From Fidelibacterota bacterium (GTDB lineage: Bacteria > Marinisomatota > Marinisomatia > Marinisomatales > TCS55): a stretch of DNA of 64,000 bases. This document shows, piece by piece, positions 34,476-43,315 of this stretch (its first letter is position 1; the number at the start of each line of letters is the position of its first letter). A model generated the notes under the pieces. The model did not search any database. It was not told where the DNA came from and saw only the letters and a list, made by a program, of their open reading frames with translations. The stretch spans positions 1 to 64,000 of the forward strand of contig SCKQ01000004.1 of assembly GCA_004124535.1 (NCBI GenBank), read 5' to 3'. A program made the translations under genes and the position numbers.

Positions 34476-34798
34476 TATTCTTTCTCCCAAAGATTAAAAA
34501 CCAGTCCATAGGGATCGCGCATATAACAATCCCGGCCTTTGCCTTCCCATTTGACCACAGTGCAGTCATTGGCCAATAAATATTCCTTTGCTTCGTCGAG
34601 GTCATCAACATTGAATTCCATTACAGTGCCGCGTAAGTCATCATTGTCCATAATGTACAGATTTAGATCGCCGCTACGGATGTGTAAATGGTTCTCTTCC
34701 ATTTTAGTATCCAGCCCTATAACATCTTTATAATAGGATTCTGAATTTCTCCAGTCTGGATGCTGAAGGGCAACATGATTACTTAATTCAAATTTCAT
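34475..34798 (-). CDS. VOC (glyoxalase/bleomycin-resistance fold) protein
   Basis: 107 residues from ATG 34798, with GGGAG upstream. An earlier in-frame codon would overlap the acyltransferase gene. The single VOC module shows in NHVALQHPDWRNSESYYKDVIGL, TVMEFNVDDLDEAKEYL and YMRDPYGLVFNLWEKE, where the terminal Glu is a common metal ligand. VOC proteins include dioxygenases, isomerases and binding proteins. The substrate is unknown. It is 1 nt after the acyltransferase gene in the tryptophan operon tail, so an accessory step in that pathway is possible but unproven. Confidence 0.78.
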   Translation of the reverse strand: MKFELSNHVALQHPDWRNSESYYKDVIGLDTKMEENHLHIRSGDLNLYIMDNDDLRGTVMEFNVDDLDEAKEYLLANDCTVVKWEGKGRDCYMRDPYGLVFNLWEKE

Positions 34799-34799
34799 G

Positions 34800-35447
34800 T
34801 TAATCTCCCATAGCAATGGCTAATTGTTTTTGACACTCATCAAAATTCTCCGCTGTTACAAATATCGGTTCCTGATATCGAATGGTAATTGTCGAAAAGA
34901 AAACAGGAACACGTTTCTTATCCCAGTTCCAGAATATGGGAAATGACCTTGAGCAGTCACATTGTACAGGAATGACTGGAACTCCCGATTGCATGCTCAT
35001 ATGCAGAACACCTTTTTTGATTTCCTTAAATGGCCCCGCCGGTCCATCGGGTGTGATGCAGCAACGGTATCCCTTTTTGAGCTCTTCCACAATTTTATCG
35101 GCCGCTTCCCGGCCGCCATATCCAGTAGAACCAAAGATGACCTTACAGCCATACCAGCGCAAAGCGATTATGATCTTATACATATACCAAATAGGATGGC
35201 TGAATTGAACATACTCTTTAACATCCTGCAAACCCAGCCAATACAAGGATCCTTTATAATGCCATACAGATTCTATCCGGGCAGAATGTTGATCGATATT
35301 TTCCTGGCCTTCCACAATAATTTTGCATGTTTTCTGAATAGCCCACTTGTAGAAATAGATCAAATAAGCACCAAGATATGATGACACATAATAAAAGGGC
35401 TTGAACCACAAGGGAATATTAGTTATTTCGTATTTTATCAAACTCAT
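34800..35447 (-). CDS. DUF374/LPLAT-type acyltransferase
   Basis: 215 residues with a hydrophobic N-terminal region (about 10-35) and the lysophospholipid-acyltransferase-like DUF374 pattern: FGSTGYGGREAADKIVEEL, then CITPDGPAGPFKEIKKGVLH and SGVPVIPVQC. The DGPAGP-type block is the substrate-binding motif of this group. The canonical HxxxxD motif appears only as WHYKGSL, with His but no clear Asp. Members acylate lipid intermediates at the inner membrane, for example lipid A-like molecules. Its start overlaps the kynurenine monooxygenase stop (ATGA). That places it in the tryptophan operon, although no functional link is obvious. Confidence 0.8.
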   Translation of the reverse strand: MSLIKYEITNIPLWFKPFYYVSSYLGAYLIYFYKWAIQKTCKIIVEGQENIDQHSARIESVWHYKGSLYWLGLQDVKEYVQFSHPIWYMYKIIIALRWYGCKVIFGSTGYGGREAADKIVEELKKGYRCCITPDGPAGPFKEIKKGVLHMSMQSGVPVIPVQCDCSRSFPIFWNWDKKRVPVFFSTITIRYQEPIFVTAENFDECQKQLAIAMGD

Positions 35448-36775
35448 GTGATATATTTTCTGACTGTCTCTTCATTTATTTCAGAAAGATCATCAAACAC
35501 ATTCAATATTGTATCCAGAGCTTCAAACTGCTTCTCTCCCCGTTTATAGACCTCTGCATAAGGAATACGATGAAATGAAACCATGGAGTAGCGGGGTATG
35601 AATTTATCTGGAAATATGTGTTCCATTTTTAATTCCAGTTCCCGTCGTTTTATATAAGATGGATCATTTACATGGTCGCGCATTTCCAGATAATTCTCAA
35701 GTGCCATGTCAGCGATGGCATGACCGTTTTGCACGTGAGTTCTGGAAAATTCTGACAATATTTTTCCCCAATCATTATCGTATTCCTTAATGAGTTGATT
35801 CAACACGGAACAGTCCTGAAACGAGGCGTTCATGCCTTGGCCAAAAAACGGTACCACCGCATGAGCGGCATCACCAAGAAGCACAGCCTTATCCTCCACA
35901 TGCCAGGGACTGCAATATACCGACCCCAATTTTCCAGTAGGATTCGTTTGAAAATCTTGTACGAGATCCAATATTAAGGGTACCGCATCGGGAAATTGTT
36001 CTTCGAAAAAGCGGAAAATTTCAACTTCTGTTCGAACCGTGGCAAAGCTAGTTGGCCCTTCCATGGGGAAAAACAAAGTGCAGGTAAATGAACGGTCCAT
36101 ATTGGGCAGGGCGATTAGCATAAATTGTCCCCGGGGCCAGATGTGTAGAGCGTTGGTTTCCATTTGAAAATTACCATCTGCTCCCGGTGGCATGGTTAAC
36201 TCTTTGTAACCGTGGCCTAAAGGTATATATGTAAAATCAAAATTTCCTTTTGCAACCATGGCCTCCCGTGCTGCCGATGCTGAACCATCTACTCCCATGA
36301 CCCGATTTACGGGAATGATATTTTTATCACCTGAATTAGTATCAACTAAAGTTAATGTATTCTCTTCCAGATCCATATCAGTGCATTTCCGGTTGAAATG
36401 GATATTCACCTGCCCTGTCTCTTCAGCCAAAGTCATGAGTTCCATATTCAGCTGGGCCCGGGAGACTGAATAAATGACCTCCCCCGGTTTTTGGCCATAG
36501 GGCTGCAAATTTGTTGAGCCATCAAGGTTGTGGATCATGCGCCCTTTCATGGAAATAGTGAAGGGAGCGATCTTATCGTAGAGCTTTACTTCTTTCAGGG
36601 CGTGGATGCCGCGGATGGACATAGCTAGATTGATGGTACGTCCAGCACTGATGGACTCTTTACGCATATCCGGACGACGTTCATAGATATCGACTTCATA
36701 ACCACACTTTGCAAGATAGGTGGCCATAAGTGGACCAGTAAGCCCGGCGCCGATTAAGGTGATTTTTTCACCCAT
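35444..36775 (-). CDS. kmo: Kynurenine 3-monooxygenase
   Basis: 443 residues, an FAD-dependent aromatic hydroxylase. The dinucleotide-binding fold starts at GAGLTG (9-14), and FAD contacts lie in GDAAHAVVPFFGQGMNASFQD. The segment SAGRTINLAMSIRG and the C-terminal HIFPDKFIPRYSMVSF are characteristic of KMO rather than of other hydroxylases. It converts L-kynurenine to 3-hydroxykynurenine with NADPH and O2, so the pathway is aerobic. It lies 5 nt after kynU. Confidence 0.95.
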   Translation of the reverse strand: MGEKITLIGAGLTGPLMATYLAKCGYEVDIYERRPDMRKESISAGRTINLAMSIRGIHALKEVKLYDKIAPFTISMKGRMIHNLDGSTNLQPYGQKPGEVIYSVSRAQLNMELMTLAEETGQVNIHFNRKCTDMDLEENTLTLVDTNSGDKNIIPVNRVMGVDGSASAAREAMVAKGNFDFTYIPLGHGYKELTMPPGADGNFQMETNALHIWPRGQFMLIALPNMDRSFTCTLFFPMEGPTSFATVRTEVEIFRFFEEQFPDAVPLILDLVQDFQTNPTGKLGSVYCSPWHVEDKAVLLGDAAHAVVPFFGQGMNASFQDCSVLNQLIKEYDNDWGKILSEFSRTHVQNGHAIADMALENYLEMRDHVNDPSYIKRRELELKMEHIFPDKFIPRYSMVSFHRIPYAEVYKRGEKQFEALDTILNVFDDLSEINEETVRKYIT

Positions 36776-36780
36776 GGGCG

Positions 36781-38028
36781 TTATTCAACCAGAGATTTCA
36801 GAATTTCAAAAAATCGATATATATCAGCATACGAATTGTAAAGCGGTGTTGGAGCAATGCGGATTACATCAGGTTTCCGCCAGTCACAAACAACACCTTC
36901 GACTCCAAGTTGATTGAATACATGTTTACCATTTTCTCTCACCACCAATGATAATTGGCAGCCCCGCTGCTGTGGATCAGCAGGTGTAATGATATCAACT
37001 TTATCACTGATTGTATGCACAAGAAATTCCAGATAACCTGTTAGTGTTTCACTTTTTTCCCGCAATGCAGGCATGCCCACTTCATCAAAAATAGTCATGG
37101 ATGATTTCAGACAGGACATGGATAAAATGGGCGCATTGCTGATCTGCCAGCCTTCAGCTCCCGTAATTGGAACAAAGTCCGGGTCCATTTCAAAACGTGT
37201 TTTCTTATCGTGACCCCACCAGCCGGCAAATCGCGGACCATCCCAATTCGCATGCCGTTCATGAACAAACACACCACCGGGACTTCCCGGCCCTGCACAG
37301 AGATATTTATAACTGCACCACGCAGCAAAATCCACATCCCAGTCGTGAAGCTTCAATAACAAATTTCCTGCAGCATGGGCCAGATCAAAGCCAACATAAG
37401 CACCGATTTTTCGTCCAACTTTCGTGATGGCTTTCATGTCAAAGGCCTGACCTGTATAATAATTGACTCCACCAATCAATATAGTAGCAATGGAATCGCT
37501 ATTTTCTTTTAATGTTTTTAGAATATCTTCTGTACGCAGGCATTTTTCACCATCGCGGGGAGTTAATTCAATTAATGCATCCTTTGGATTATGGCCATAG
37601 AATTTGATCTGGGACTCCACTGCATATTGATCTGAAGGAAAGGCGCCTTTTTCGATGACGATTTTATTTCGCTTCGCTGTGGGTTGATAAAAGGAAACCA
37701 ATAATATATGAAGATTTACTGTCAGGGCATTCATGACCACCACTTCGGAAGGTTTCGCTCCCGTTAATCGTGCAGAGGCTGCGGTTAAATGTTCATGGTA
37801 TGCTTCCCAGTGTGCGTGCTGGCCAATGACTGCTTTTTTCTCCCAGACATCTAATTCTTCATTGACCATGGCTGCTGCTGTTTTGGGCATCAGTCCCAGT
37901 GAATTGCCACCGAAGTATAAGTTATCCTGCCCATTTTGTTGCGGAAAATGAAACCGGCTGCGGTAGTCTTTTAATGGATCATTTTGATCCATTTGTTTCG
38001 CAAAAGATAAAGATGCTTCGTAACTCAT
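36781..38028 (-). CDS. kynU: Kynureninase
   Basis: 415 residues, a PLP-dependent aspartate-aminotransferase-fold hydrolase. FGGNSLGLMPK near the N terminus, the PLP lysine region CSYKYLCAGPGSPGGVFVHE and WWGHDKKTRFEMDPDF are typical of KynU. It cleaves 3-hydroxykynurenine (and kynurenine) to 3-hydroxyanthranilate (or anthranilate) and alanine. Its start overlaps the kynurenine formamidase gene (ATGA). Length fits. Because KMO is encoded next to it, 3-hydroxykynurenine is the likely substrate here. Confidence 0.95.
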   Translation of the reverse strand: MSYEASLSFAKQMDQNDPLKDYRSRFHFPQQNGQDNLYFGGNSLGLMPKTAAAMVNEELDVWEKKAVIGQHAHWEAYHEHLTAASARLTGAKPSEVVVMNALTVNLHILLVSFYQPTAKRNKIVIEKGAFPSDQYAVESQIKFYGHNPKDALIELTPRDGEKCLRTEDILKTLKENSDSIATILIGGVNYYTGQAFDMKAITKVGRKIGAYVGFDLAHAAGNLLLKLHDWDVDFAAWCSYKYLCAGPGSPGGVFVHERHANWDGPRFAGWWGHDKKTRFEMDPDFVPITGAEGWQISNAPILSMSCLKSSMTIFDEVGMPALREKSETLTGYLEFLVHTISDKVDIITPADPQQRGCQLSLVVRENGKHVFNQLGVEGVVCDWRKPDVIRIAPTPLYNSYADIYRFFEILKSLVE

Positions 38029-38783
38029 GATAATTCCAGGGGAAAAATAATAGGCCTGCTGGGAGCGGCGTCGCTCATAAAATTTGTGATTTGAATCTGG
38101 AGTAAATACCTACCATCAGAAATATCATTGGGAACATAGATCATTTCAGTGATCGTTTTTGATGAAGCTGTACTTCCATTTAGATCATGGCTGCCTTGTT
38201 CTACTTTCCAGAATATATGATGGTTAACCAGTTTGCCTTCATCAAAAGCCAGGTCAATAGACGGCATATCCACGAGTAAATGCTGTATACCCACTGCAGC
38301 AATTTTATGCATGGCTTCATTTGAAAAATAAGGCGGGAGATTTTCAGCATCATATGTCGCTGACAGTTTTTCATCGGCATTGGGCAGCGTACGGACTATT
38401 ATGGCTGTATTGAATACATTTTCTATATTAACCTGATCAGCATGGATAACATTGTTTTCTGGTCTTACAGTAATCAGTGTAGCAGGGAATGATGAATCCT
38501 TGATTAATTGATTTACAAAAATATTTTCATGCACAATATGCCCCACACATTCTGTATGTGTGCCATTGCAGTGAGGTATGAACGATACCACATCGAAGTT
38601 GCAACCTCCACCCTGCTCTGTGTCCCCAATAACAGCATCATTTTTGAAGGGCGTGGCAGATGCTTTTTCAACATCAAAATAATTGGCTTGAGGTCCTTCA
38701 AAATCCAATGGTATGGATAAATCATAAAAGTTATCCGTATCATAGTGATAAAGACGGTTATCAATTTCTATTGAACAATACAT
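38025..38783 (-). CDS. kynB: Cyclase-family kynurenine formamidase
   Basis: 252 residues of the cyclase family (PF04199-type), to which bacterial kynurenine formamidase KynB belongs. The metal-binding block reads HCNGTHTECVGH in place of the usual HxGTHxDxPxH. The His residues are kept, but the Asp and Pro positions differ. N-formylkynurenine hydrolysis is the step between TDO and KMO and is otherwise unassigned in this operon, which supports the call. It is slightly longer than the common 210-residue KynB. The start overlaps the ACMSD stop (TAATG). Confidence 0.8.
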   Translation of the reverse strand: MYCSIEIDNRLYHYDTDNFYDLSIPLDFEGPQANYFDVEKASATPFKNDAVIGDTEQGGGCNFDVVSFIPHCNGTHTECVGHIVHENIFVNQLIKDSSFPATLITVRPENNVIHADQVNIENVFNTAIIVRTLPNADEKLSATYDAENLPPYFSNEAMHKIAAVGIQHLLVDMPSIDLAFDEGKLVNHHIFWKVEQGSHDLNGSTASSKTITEMIYVPNDISDGRYLLQIQITNFMSDAAPSRPIIFPLELS

Positions 38784-39790
38784 TAGCTAAAATTTTCGTG
38801 ATTCAGACCCAGCCAATCCAGGGCATTTCTCGAGAGCATTTTCTCTTTCATCTCATCTGAATAATTGGATGACTCAATGAGTTTGCCGGGTTCCAGATCA
38901 CCCAGCGGGAAGGGATAATCAGTTCCCAAAGCGATCTTATTAATACCAATTTTTTTGATCAAATAATCCAGGGCATCTGTATCGTGGACAAGGGAATCCA
39001 CCCAGAATTTTTCAAGATAATTTTTTGGGGCAACATTGTTGTCAACTGCGCATAAGTCCGGACGTACATCAAAACCATGCTGGATACGTCCTACTGTTCC
39101 GGGGAACGAACCGCCGCCATGTGCAAAAGCTACGCGAAGGTTTGGCAGACGTTCAAATACGCCACCAAAGATCAAGGAACATATAGCTCTACTCGTTTCT
39201 GCTGGCATACCCACCAGCCACGGCAGCCAGTATTTTTTCATTTCGCTCTCGCCCATCATATCCCACGGATGGACAAAAATGGCTGCATTCAGATCTTGCG
39301 CAGCTTCAAATACTGAAAACAGTGCATCAGCATCCAAATTTAACTGATTTACATTAGAACCAATCTGTACACCAGCTAAATCCAATTCATTTGTGCAACG
39401 TTCCAATTCTCTGATAGCCAAACCTTCATTTTGTAATGGTATAGTACCCAAACCTATAAATCTCTTGGGAAATTCAGCAATGATTGCTGCAATATGATCA
39501 TTTAGTAATTTGGAAATATCCAGGGCATCATCTGCTTTTGCCCAGTAACTGAACATGATCGGAACCGTGGAAAGTACTTGGACATCAACACCGTGTTTTT
39601 CACATTCAGACATGCGTTCTCCCGGATCCCAGAGGTTTGATTCTACTTCTCTGAAAAAATGATCATCTTTCATCATGCGCGCACAACCGGTCTGATGATG
39701 ATCCAAATGGATCCAGCCTCCATAACCATACTTCTCTTTTAAGTCTGGCCATTCTCTAGGAAGAATATGAGTATGTATATCTATTTTCAA
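38783..39790 (-). CDS. nbaD: 2-Amino-3-carboxymuconate-6-semialdehyde decarboxylase
   Basis: 335-residue amidohydrolase-fold decarboxylase (ACMSD). Zinc ligands are His6 and His8 (DIHTHIL), the His of FVHPWDMMG, and the Asp of GTDYPF; AFAHGGGSFPGT carries the catalytic-region His. It removes CO2 from the ring-cleavage product of 3-hydroxyanthranilate and so diverts it away from quinolinate and NAD synthesis. The start is a TTG at 39790 (MKIDIHTH); no ATG is in place and no strong ribosome site is seen. The identity is clear from motif order and neighbours. Confidence 0.94.
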   Translation of the reverse strand: MKIDIHTHILPREWPDLKEKYGYGGWIHLDHHQTGCARMMKDDHFFREVESNLWDPGERMSECEKHGVDVQVLSTVPIMFSYWAKADDALDISKLLNDHIAAIIAEFPKRFIGLGTIPLQNEGLAIRELERCTNELDLAGVQIGSNVNQLNLDADALFSVFEAAQDLNAAIFVHPWDMMGESEMKKYWLPWLVGMPAETSRAICSLIFGGVFERLPNLRVAFAHGGGSFPGTVGRIQHGFDVRPDLCAVDNNVAPKNYLEKFWVDSLVHDTDALDYLIKKIGINKIALGTDYPFPLGDLEPGKLIESSNYSDEMKEKMLSRNALDWLGLNHENFS

Positions 39791-39799
39791 ATTTGATTG

Positions 39800-40315
39800 C
39801 TAATTAGGAGGTTCTTGTACAGCACCGCATTTATCACAGGTTCTATACTCGATCGTATCCCAAAAGTTTTGAAATAGAGGCGGCAACTGCTCAACTATAT
39901 TTTCCAATACAAAGAAATTTTCATATAGAAGCTCATCGCATTCATCACAATACCACTGAAAGCCATCCAAAGCTCCTTCTGCCCGTTTGTATTCAACTAC
40001 AAGCCCAACTGTATTCTCATACCGCTGTGGAGAATGAGGTATATTTGGCGAAAGTAGAAAAATTTCACCTTCATTAATTGGCACATCTACCCGCTGACCA
40101 TCATCCATGACCTTCAACAGCATATCCCCTTCCAATTGGTAGAAGAATTCTTCAACTGTATCGACATGATAATCTTTTCGTGAATTGGGGCCGCCAACAA
40201 CCATAATCATAAAATCCGTCCCGTCATAGACAACCTGATTCCCAACAGGCGGTTTTAAGAGATGCTTATTTTCAGCGATCCACTTTTGAAAGTTAATTGG
40301 TGATGTTATTGACAT
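39800..40315 (-). CDS. nbaC: 3-Hydroxyanthranilate 3,4-dioxygenase
   Basis: 171-residue cupin dioxygenase. Iron ligands by comparison with the Cupriavidus enzyme are His50, Glu56 and His94. Substrate-binding arginines are Arg46 and Arg98. A C-terminal rubredoxin-like site has two CxxC pairs, Cys123-Cys126 and Cys160-Cys163, a feature of bacterial and fungal-type enzymes. It opens 3-hydroxyanthranilate to 2-amino-3-carboxymuconate semialdehyde using O2. It lies 9 nt after the deaminase gene. Everything expected is present. Confidence 0.95.
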   Translation of the reverse strand: MSITSPINFQKWIAENKHLLKPPVGNQVVYDGTDFMIMVVGGPNSRKDYHVDTVEEFFYQLEGDMLLKVMDDGQRVDVPINEGEIFLLSPNIPHSPQRYENTVGLVVEYKRAEGALDGFQWYCDECDELLYENFFVLENIVEQLPPLFQNFWDTIEYRTCDKCGAVQEPPN

Positions 40316-40324
40316 TTTATTTTC

Positions 40325-40741
40325 CTATTCAATTGTTGCTATACATTTTAATTCTATAGCAATGGGAGTGGGCAAAGATGATACTTCAACCGTTGTCCTG
40401 CACGGTTGGTTGTCTTTGAAATATTCAGCATAGACGTTGTTATACGTCTCAAAATCATTTTTCATATCGGTTAGAAATACAGTCACATCCACCAGGTTAT
40501 TCCAGTTACTGCCGGATTCTTCCAGAATTATGCGAACATTTTCAAAAACAGAATGGCATTGGGTCTTAATATCATGAGCGATCACATTTCCATTTTCATC
40601 CAACTCAACGCCTGGGATTTCTTTTGAATCCGGTTTACGAGGCCCAACACCAGAAAGAAAAAGCAGATTACCCACTTTCCGTGCATGGGGATACAATCCA
40701 ACGGGCTCGGGCGCTTTATCTGATCGTATTAATTTACTCAT
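40325..40741 (-). CDS. nbaF: 2-Aminomuconate deaminase (RidA-superfamily)
   Basis: 138 residues of the RidA superfamily. The blocks FLSGVGPRKPDSKEIPGVEL, TQCHSVFENVR, VDVTVFLTDMKNDFETYN and LPTPIAIELKCIA match the aminomuconate deaminase subgroup (AmnD/NbaF) rather than generic RidA, which is about 10 residues shorter. It hydrolyses 2-aminomuconate to 4-oxalocrotonate and ammonia. Its start overlaps the ferredoxin gene stop (ATGA). No genes for 4-oxalocrotonate decarboxylation and later steps are in the window. Confidence 0.9.
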   Translation of the reverse strand: MSKLIRSDKAPEPVGLYPHARKVGNLLFLSGVGPRKPDSKEIPGVELDENGNVIAHDIKTQCHSVFENVRIILEESGSNWNNLVDVTVFLTDMKNDFETYNNVYAEYFKDNQPCRTTVEVSSLPTPIAIELKCIATIE

Positions 40742-41097
40742 AACTCATTATTTCTAATTTTTTGACAAGTTGCCCAGGTTTCCTCTGTGGCAGCAAGCCT
40801 ATCCACAATATCATCGTTCAATACGGATTTCTCAAAGATCTCATCTACATCTGCTTCAGTTACTCCAGTGTACCAAAGATTATCTGGATATATAACAAGA
40901 TTGATACCCATTTCGCAGACATCCAGACAACCGCTTTTATTTGCCCGGACTTTCCCTTTCAAACCATGCTGATTGATTAGCTGGACGAATCTATTGCGGA
41001 TGTCCATGCTACCTTTTTCCAAACAGCAACCACGGGGATGGCTTTCAGGTCTCTCTTTTATACATACGAATATATGTTTTTCATACCTTGGTGTCAT
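40738..41097 (-). CDS. Thioredoxin-like [2Fe-2S] ferredoxin in the kynurenine operon
   Basis: 119 residues from ATG 41097, which overlaps the aldehyde dehydrogenase stop (TAATG). Candidate cluster ligands are Cys12, Cys24 or Cys25, Cys57 and Cys61, the pattern of Shethna-type thioredoxin-fold ferredoxins (related to NuoE). YEKHIFVCIKERPESHPRGC and the later SGCLDVCEMG are typical. It is a soluble electron carrier. No reductase or oxygenase needing it is in the operon. A role in keeping the ferrous iron of the ring-cleavage dioxygenase reduced, as XylT-type ferredoxins do for catechol dioxygenases, is my speculation. Confidence 0.85.
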   Translation of the reverse strand: MTPRYEKHIFVCIKERPESHPRGCCLEKGSMDIRNRFVQLINQHGLKGKVRANKSGCLDVCEMGINLVIYPDNLWYTGVTEADVDEIFEKSVLNDDIVDRLAATEETWATCQKIRNNEL

Positions 41098-42539
41098 TAA
41101 TAACTCACACAAATATTTTTTTGTTCAGTAAAAAACCGTAATGCTTCATCACCACCTTCACGACCGACACCGGAATTTTTCATACCACCGAAGGGTGTCC
41201 GCAAGTCCCGAACCATCCAGCAATTGATCCATACGATCCCAGAATCAATTCGGTCAGCCACACGATGCGCTTTATCCAAATCGCTGCTCCAAACAGTGGC
41301 CGCTAATCCATAATCAGTTGAATTGGCGATTGAAACTGCTTCTTCTTCAGATGAAAATGGGACAAGTGTGACCACAGGACCAAATATTTCTTCCTGATTG
41401 GTGCGGCTATCAATTCCTAATCCCTCAACAATCGTTGGCTCCATGAAATTTCCATTTTCACAGCGACCATTGATTGGAATTTTCTTTCCACCCGTTAAAA
41501 CAGTTCCACCCTCTTTTTCAGCTAAAGCAACAAACCCCAGTACTTTTTCCAAATGATCTTTGGAAATAAGCGCTCCAAGATCTGTATTATCATCATTGGG
41601 ATCACCGACTTTTAATAAATTCGTTTTTTCAACAAAAGCATCACGAAATCTTTCAAAGAGCGAATCTTCCACCAAAATTCTTGAACCGCATAAACAGATC
41701 TCACCCTGATTTGAAAATGAAGATTTTAATGTTGTTTCCAGCATTTCATTAAATTCACAATCAGCAAAAATAATATTGGGATTTTTACCGCCTAATTCTA
41801 ATGATAATTTTTTGAATTGCGGTGCAGCAGATTGACTGATAATCTCACCCGTTTTGGTTCCGCCTGTAAAAGAAATAGCTTTGATATCTGGATGGGTGGT
41901 AATAGCTGATCCTGTGTTTTGCCCTGATCCGTGAACAATATTCAACACACCATCTGGCAATCCTGCTTCCTGGCAGATCTCACCCATTTTGAATGCTGTG
42001 AATGGCGTTAATTCAGAAGGTTTTCCGATCACGCAATTTCCTGTAGCAAGAGCCGGAGCAATTTTCCAGGTAAATAAATACAGTGGTAGATTCCATGGTG
42101 AAATGCAGCCCACTACGCCCAATGGATAACGCACAATTCTGTTTGTAGAACCATTTCCATCTAAAACGGTTTCTGAATCGAAGGTCAGTAAATGATTAGC
42201 AAAAAATCGGAAATTAGAGACTGCTCTCGGTATATCGACATGCGTTGCTAAAGAAACGGGTTTGCCTGTATCTCTGGATTCATATTTAGCAAATTCAGCC
42301 AGTCGATTTTCAAGACCATCCGCAATCCGATGCATGATCTGTGAACGGTCTACTGGAGATGTTTTAGACCAAGATTCAAAAGCATCAGACCCAGCTTGGA
42401 CGGCAGATTCTACATCATCTTTTTTTGAATCCGGTACTTGAGCATAGACTTGGCCTGTAGCCGGTTCAAAAACGTCCAGATAACTTCCAGAATTTGATGG
42501 AACGAATTCACCATTAATGTAATTGGCTATTGTTTCCAT
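41097..42539 (-). CDS. nbaE: 2-Aminomuconate-6-semialdehyde dehydrogenase
   Basis: 480 residues from ATG 42539, overlapping the SDR stop (TGATG). It belongs to the NAD-dependent aldehyde dehydrogenase superfamily, with oxyanion Asn150 (ISPWNLPL), general-base Glu248 (LELGGK) and nucleophile Cys282 (NQGEICLCGSR). Similarity to the 2-hydroxymuconic/2-aminomuconic semialdehyde dehydrogenase subgroup (ALDH8-like) and position between the TDO/SDR genes and the aminomuconate deaminase fix the role: oxidation of 2-aminomuconate semialdehyde to 2-aminomuconate. Length is usual. Confidence 0.92.
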   Translation of the reverse strand: METIANYINGEFVPSNSGSYLDVFEPATGQVYAQVPDSKKDDVESAVQAGSDAFESWSKTSPVDRSQIMHRIADGLENRLAEFAKYESRDTGKPVSLATHVDIPRAVSNFRFFANHLLTFDSETVLDGNGSTNRIVRYPLGVVGCISPWNLPLYLFTWKIAPALATGNCVIGKPSELTPFTAFKMGEICQEAGLPDGVLNIVHGSGQNTGSAITTHPDIKAISFTGGTKTGEIISQSAAPQFKKLSLELGGKNPNIIFADCEFNEMLETTLKSSFSNQGEICLCGSRILVEDSLFERFRDAFVEKTNLLKVGDPNDDNTDLGALISKDHLEKVLGFVALAEKEGGTVLTGGKKIPINGRCENGNFMEPTIVEGLGIDSRTNQEEIFGPVVTLVPFSSEEEAVSIANSTDYGLAATVWSSDLDKAHRVADRIDSGIVWINCWMVRDLRTPFGGMKNSGVGREGGDEALRFFTEQKNICVSY

Positions 42540-43315
42540 CAAGCTCCGAAGCGGCCGCCATCAATAGAAAAATCCGTACCGTTTATATAACTAGCGGCAG
42601 CAGATGCTAAAAAGGCAACAGCATAAGCAATTTCCTGCGGTTCTCCAATACGGCGCATGGATGTTTTATTGGCAATGCTGTCCACCATTTCATCATAGCT
42701 TACACCAGCGTTGTCTGCCCACTTCTCCAAGAGTTCTTTCAAGCGGTCTGTATTAGTATAGCCAGGTAAAATATTATTGATAGTAATGCCGTCCGGACCC
42801 AGTTCCAGGGCCAACGTTTTCGCCCATTGGGCCACAGCTCCGCGGATGGTATTAGATACACCCAGTCCCGGGATCACCTGGCGAACAGATGTGGAAATAA
42901 TATTAATGATGCGGCCATACCCCAGTTTTTTCATTCCCGGAACCACTGCTTGCGCTAAAAATTGATTAGCAATGACATGTCGACGAAAAGCTATCTCAAA
43001 TTCTTCAGCTTTGGCTTCAATAAGCGGACCGCCGTGGGGCCCACCAGTATTATTCATCAATATATGAACTGGACCCGTTTCAGCTAGATGGTCGGTTGTT
43101 TTTTGTTTCAAATCATCTGGATCATCAAAGTCTGCGCATATATAACTGTGCCCAGCTCCAGCCAATTCATTTAAAGTGGTTTGCAGCTTTTTTTTATTCC
43201 GGGCAGCCAATACGATCACCGCTCCCCTCGCAGCCATGAGTTGTGCGCAGGCCTTACCGATGCCATTAGTACTGCCGCAAACAAGTGCTCGTTTTCCTTC
43301 AAGACTTAAATTCAT
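42539..43315 (-). CDS. Atypical short-chain dehydrogenase/reductase without YxxxK
   Basis: 258 residues with a Rossmann fold: GSTNGIG in the nucleotide loop and LMNNTGG in the NNxG position. The catalytic region reads ISTSVRQVIPGLGVSNTIRG. Where ordinary SDRs have Tyr-x-x-x-Lys, this has Ser-Asn-Thr-Ile-Arg, so both the Tyr and the Lys are replaced. This pattern is known in a divergent SDR subgroup often annotated as 3-oxoacyl-ACP reductase. It lies between TDO and the semialdehyde dehydrogenase, coupled by ATGA and TGATG overlaps, so it should act in tryptophan catabolism. No standard kynurenine-pathway step requires it. Confidence 0.88.
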   Translation of the reverse strand: MNLSLEGKRALVCGSTNGIGKACAQLMAARGAVIVLAARNKKKLQTTLNELAGAGHSYICADFDDPDDLKQKTTDHLAETGPVHILMNNTGGPHGGPLIEAKAEEFEIAFRRHVIANQFLAQAVVPGMKKLGYGRIINIISTSVRQVIPGLGVSNTIRGAVAQWAKTLALELGPDGITINNILPGYTNTDRLKELLEKWADNAGVSYDEMVDSIANKTSMRRIGEPQEIAYAVAFLASAAASYINGTDFSIDGGRFGA

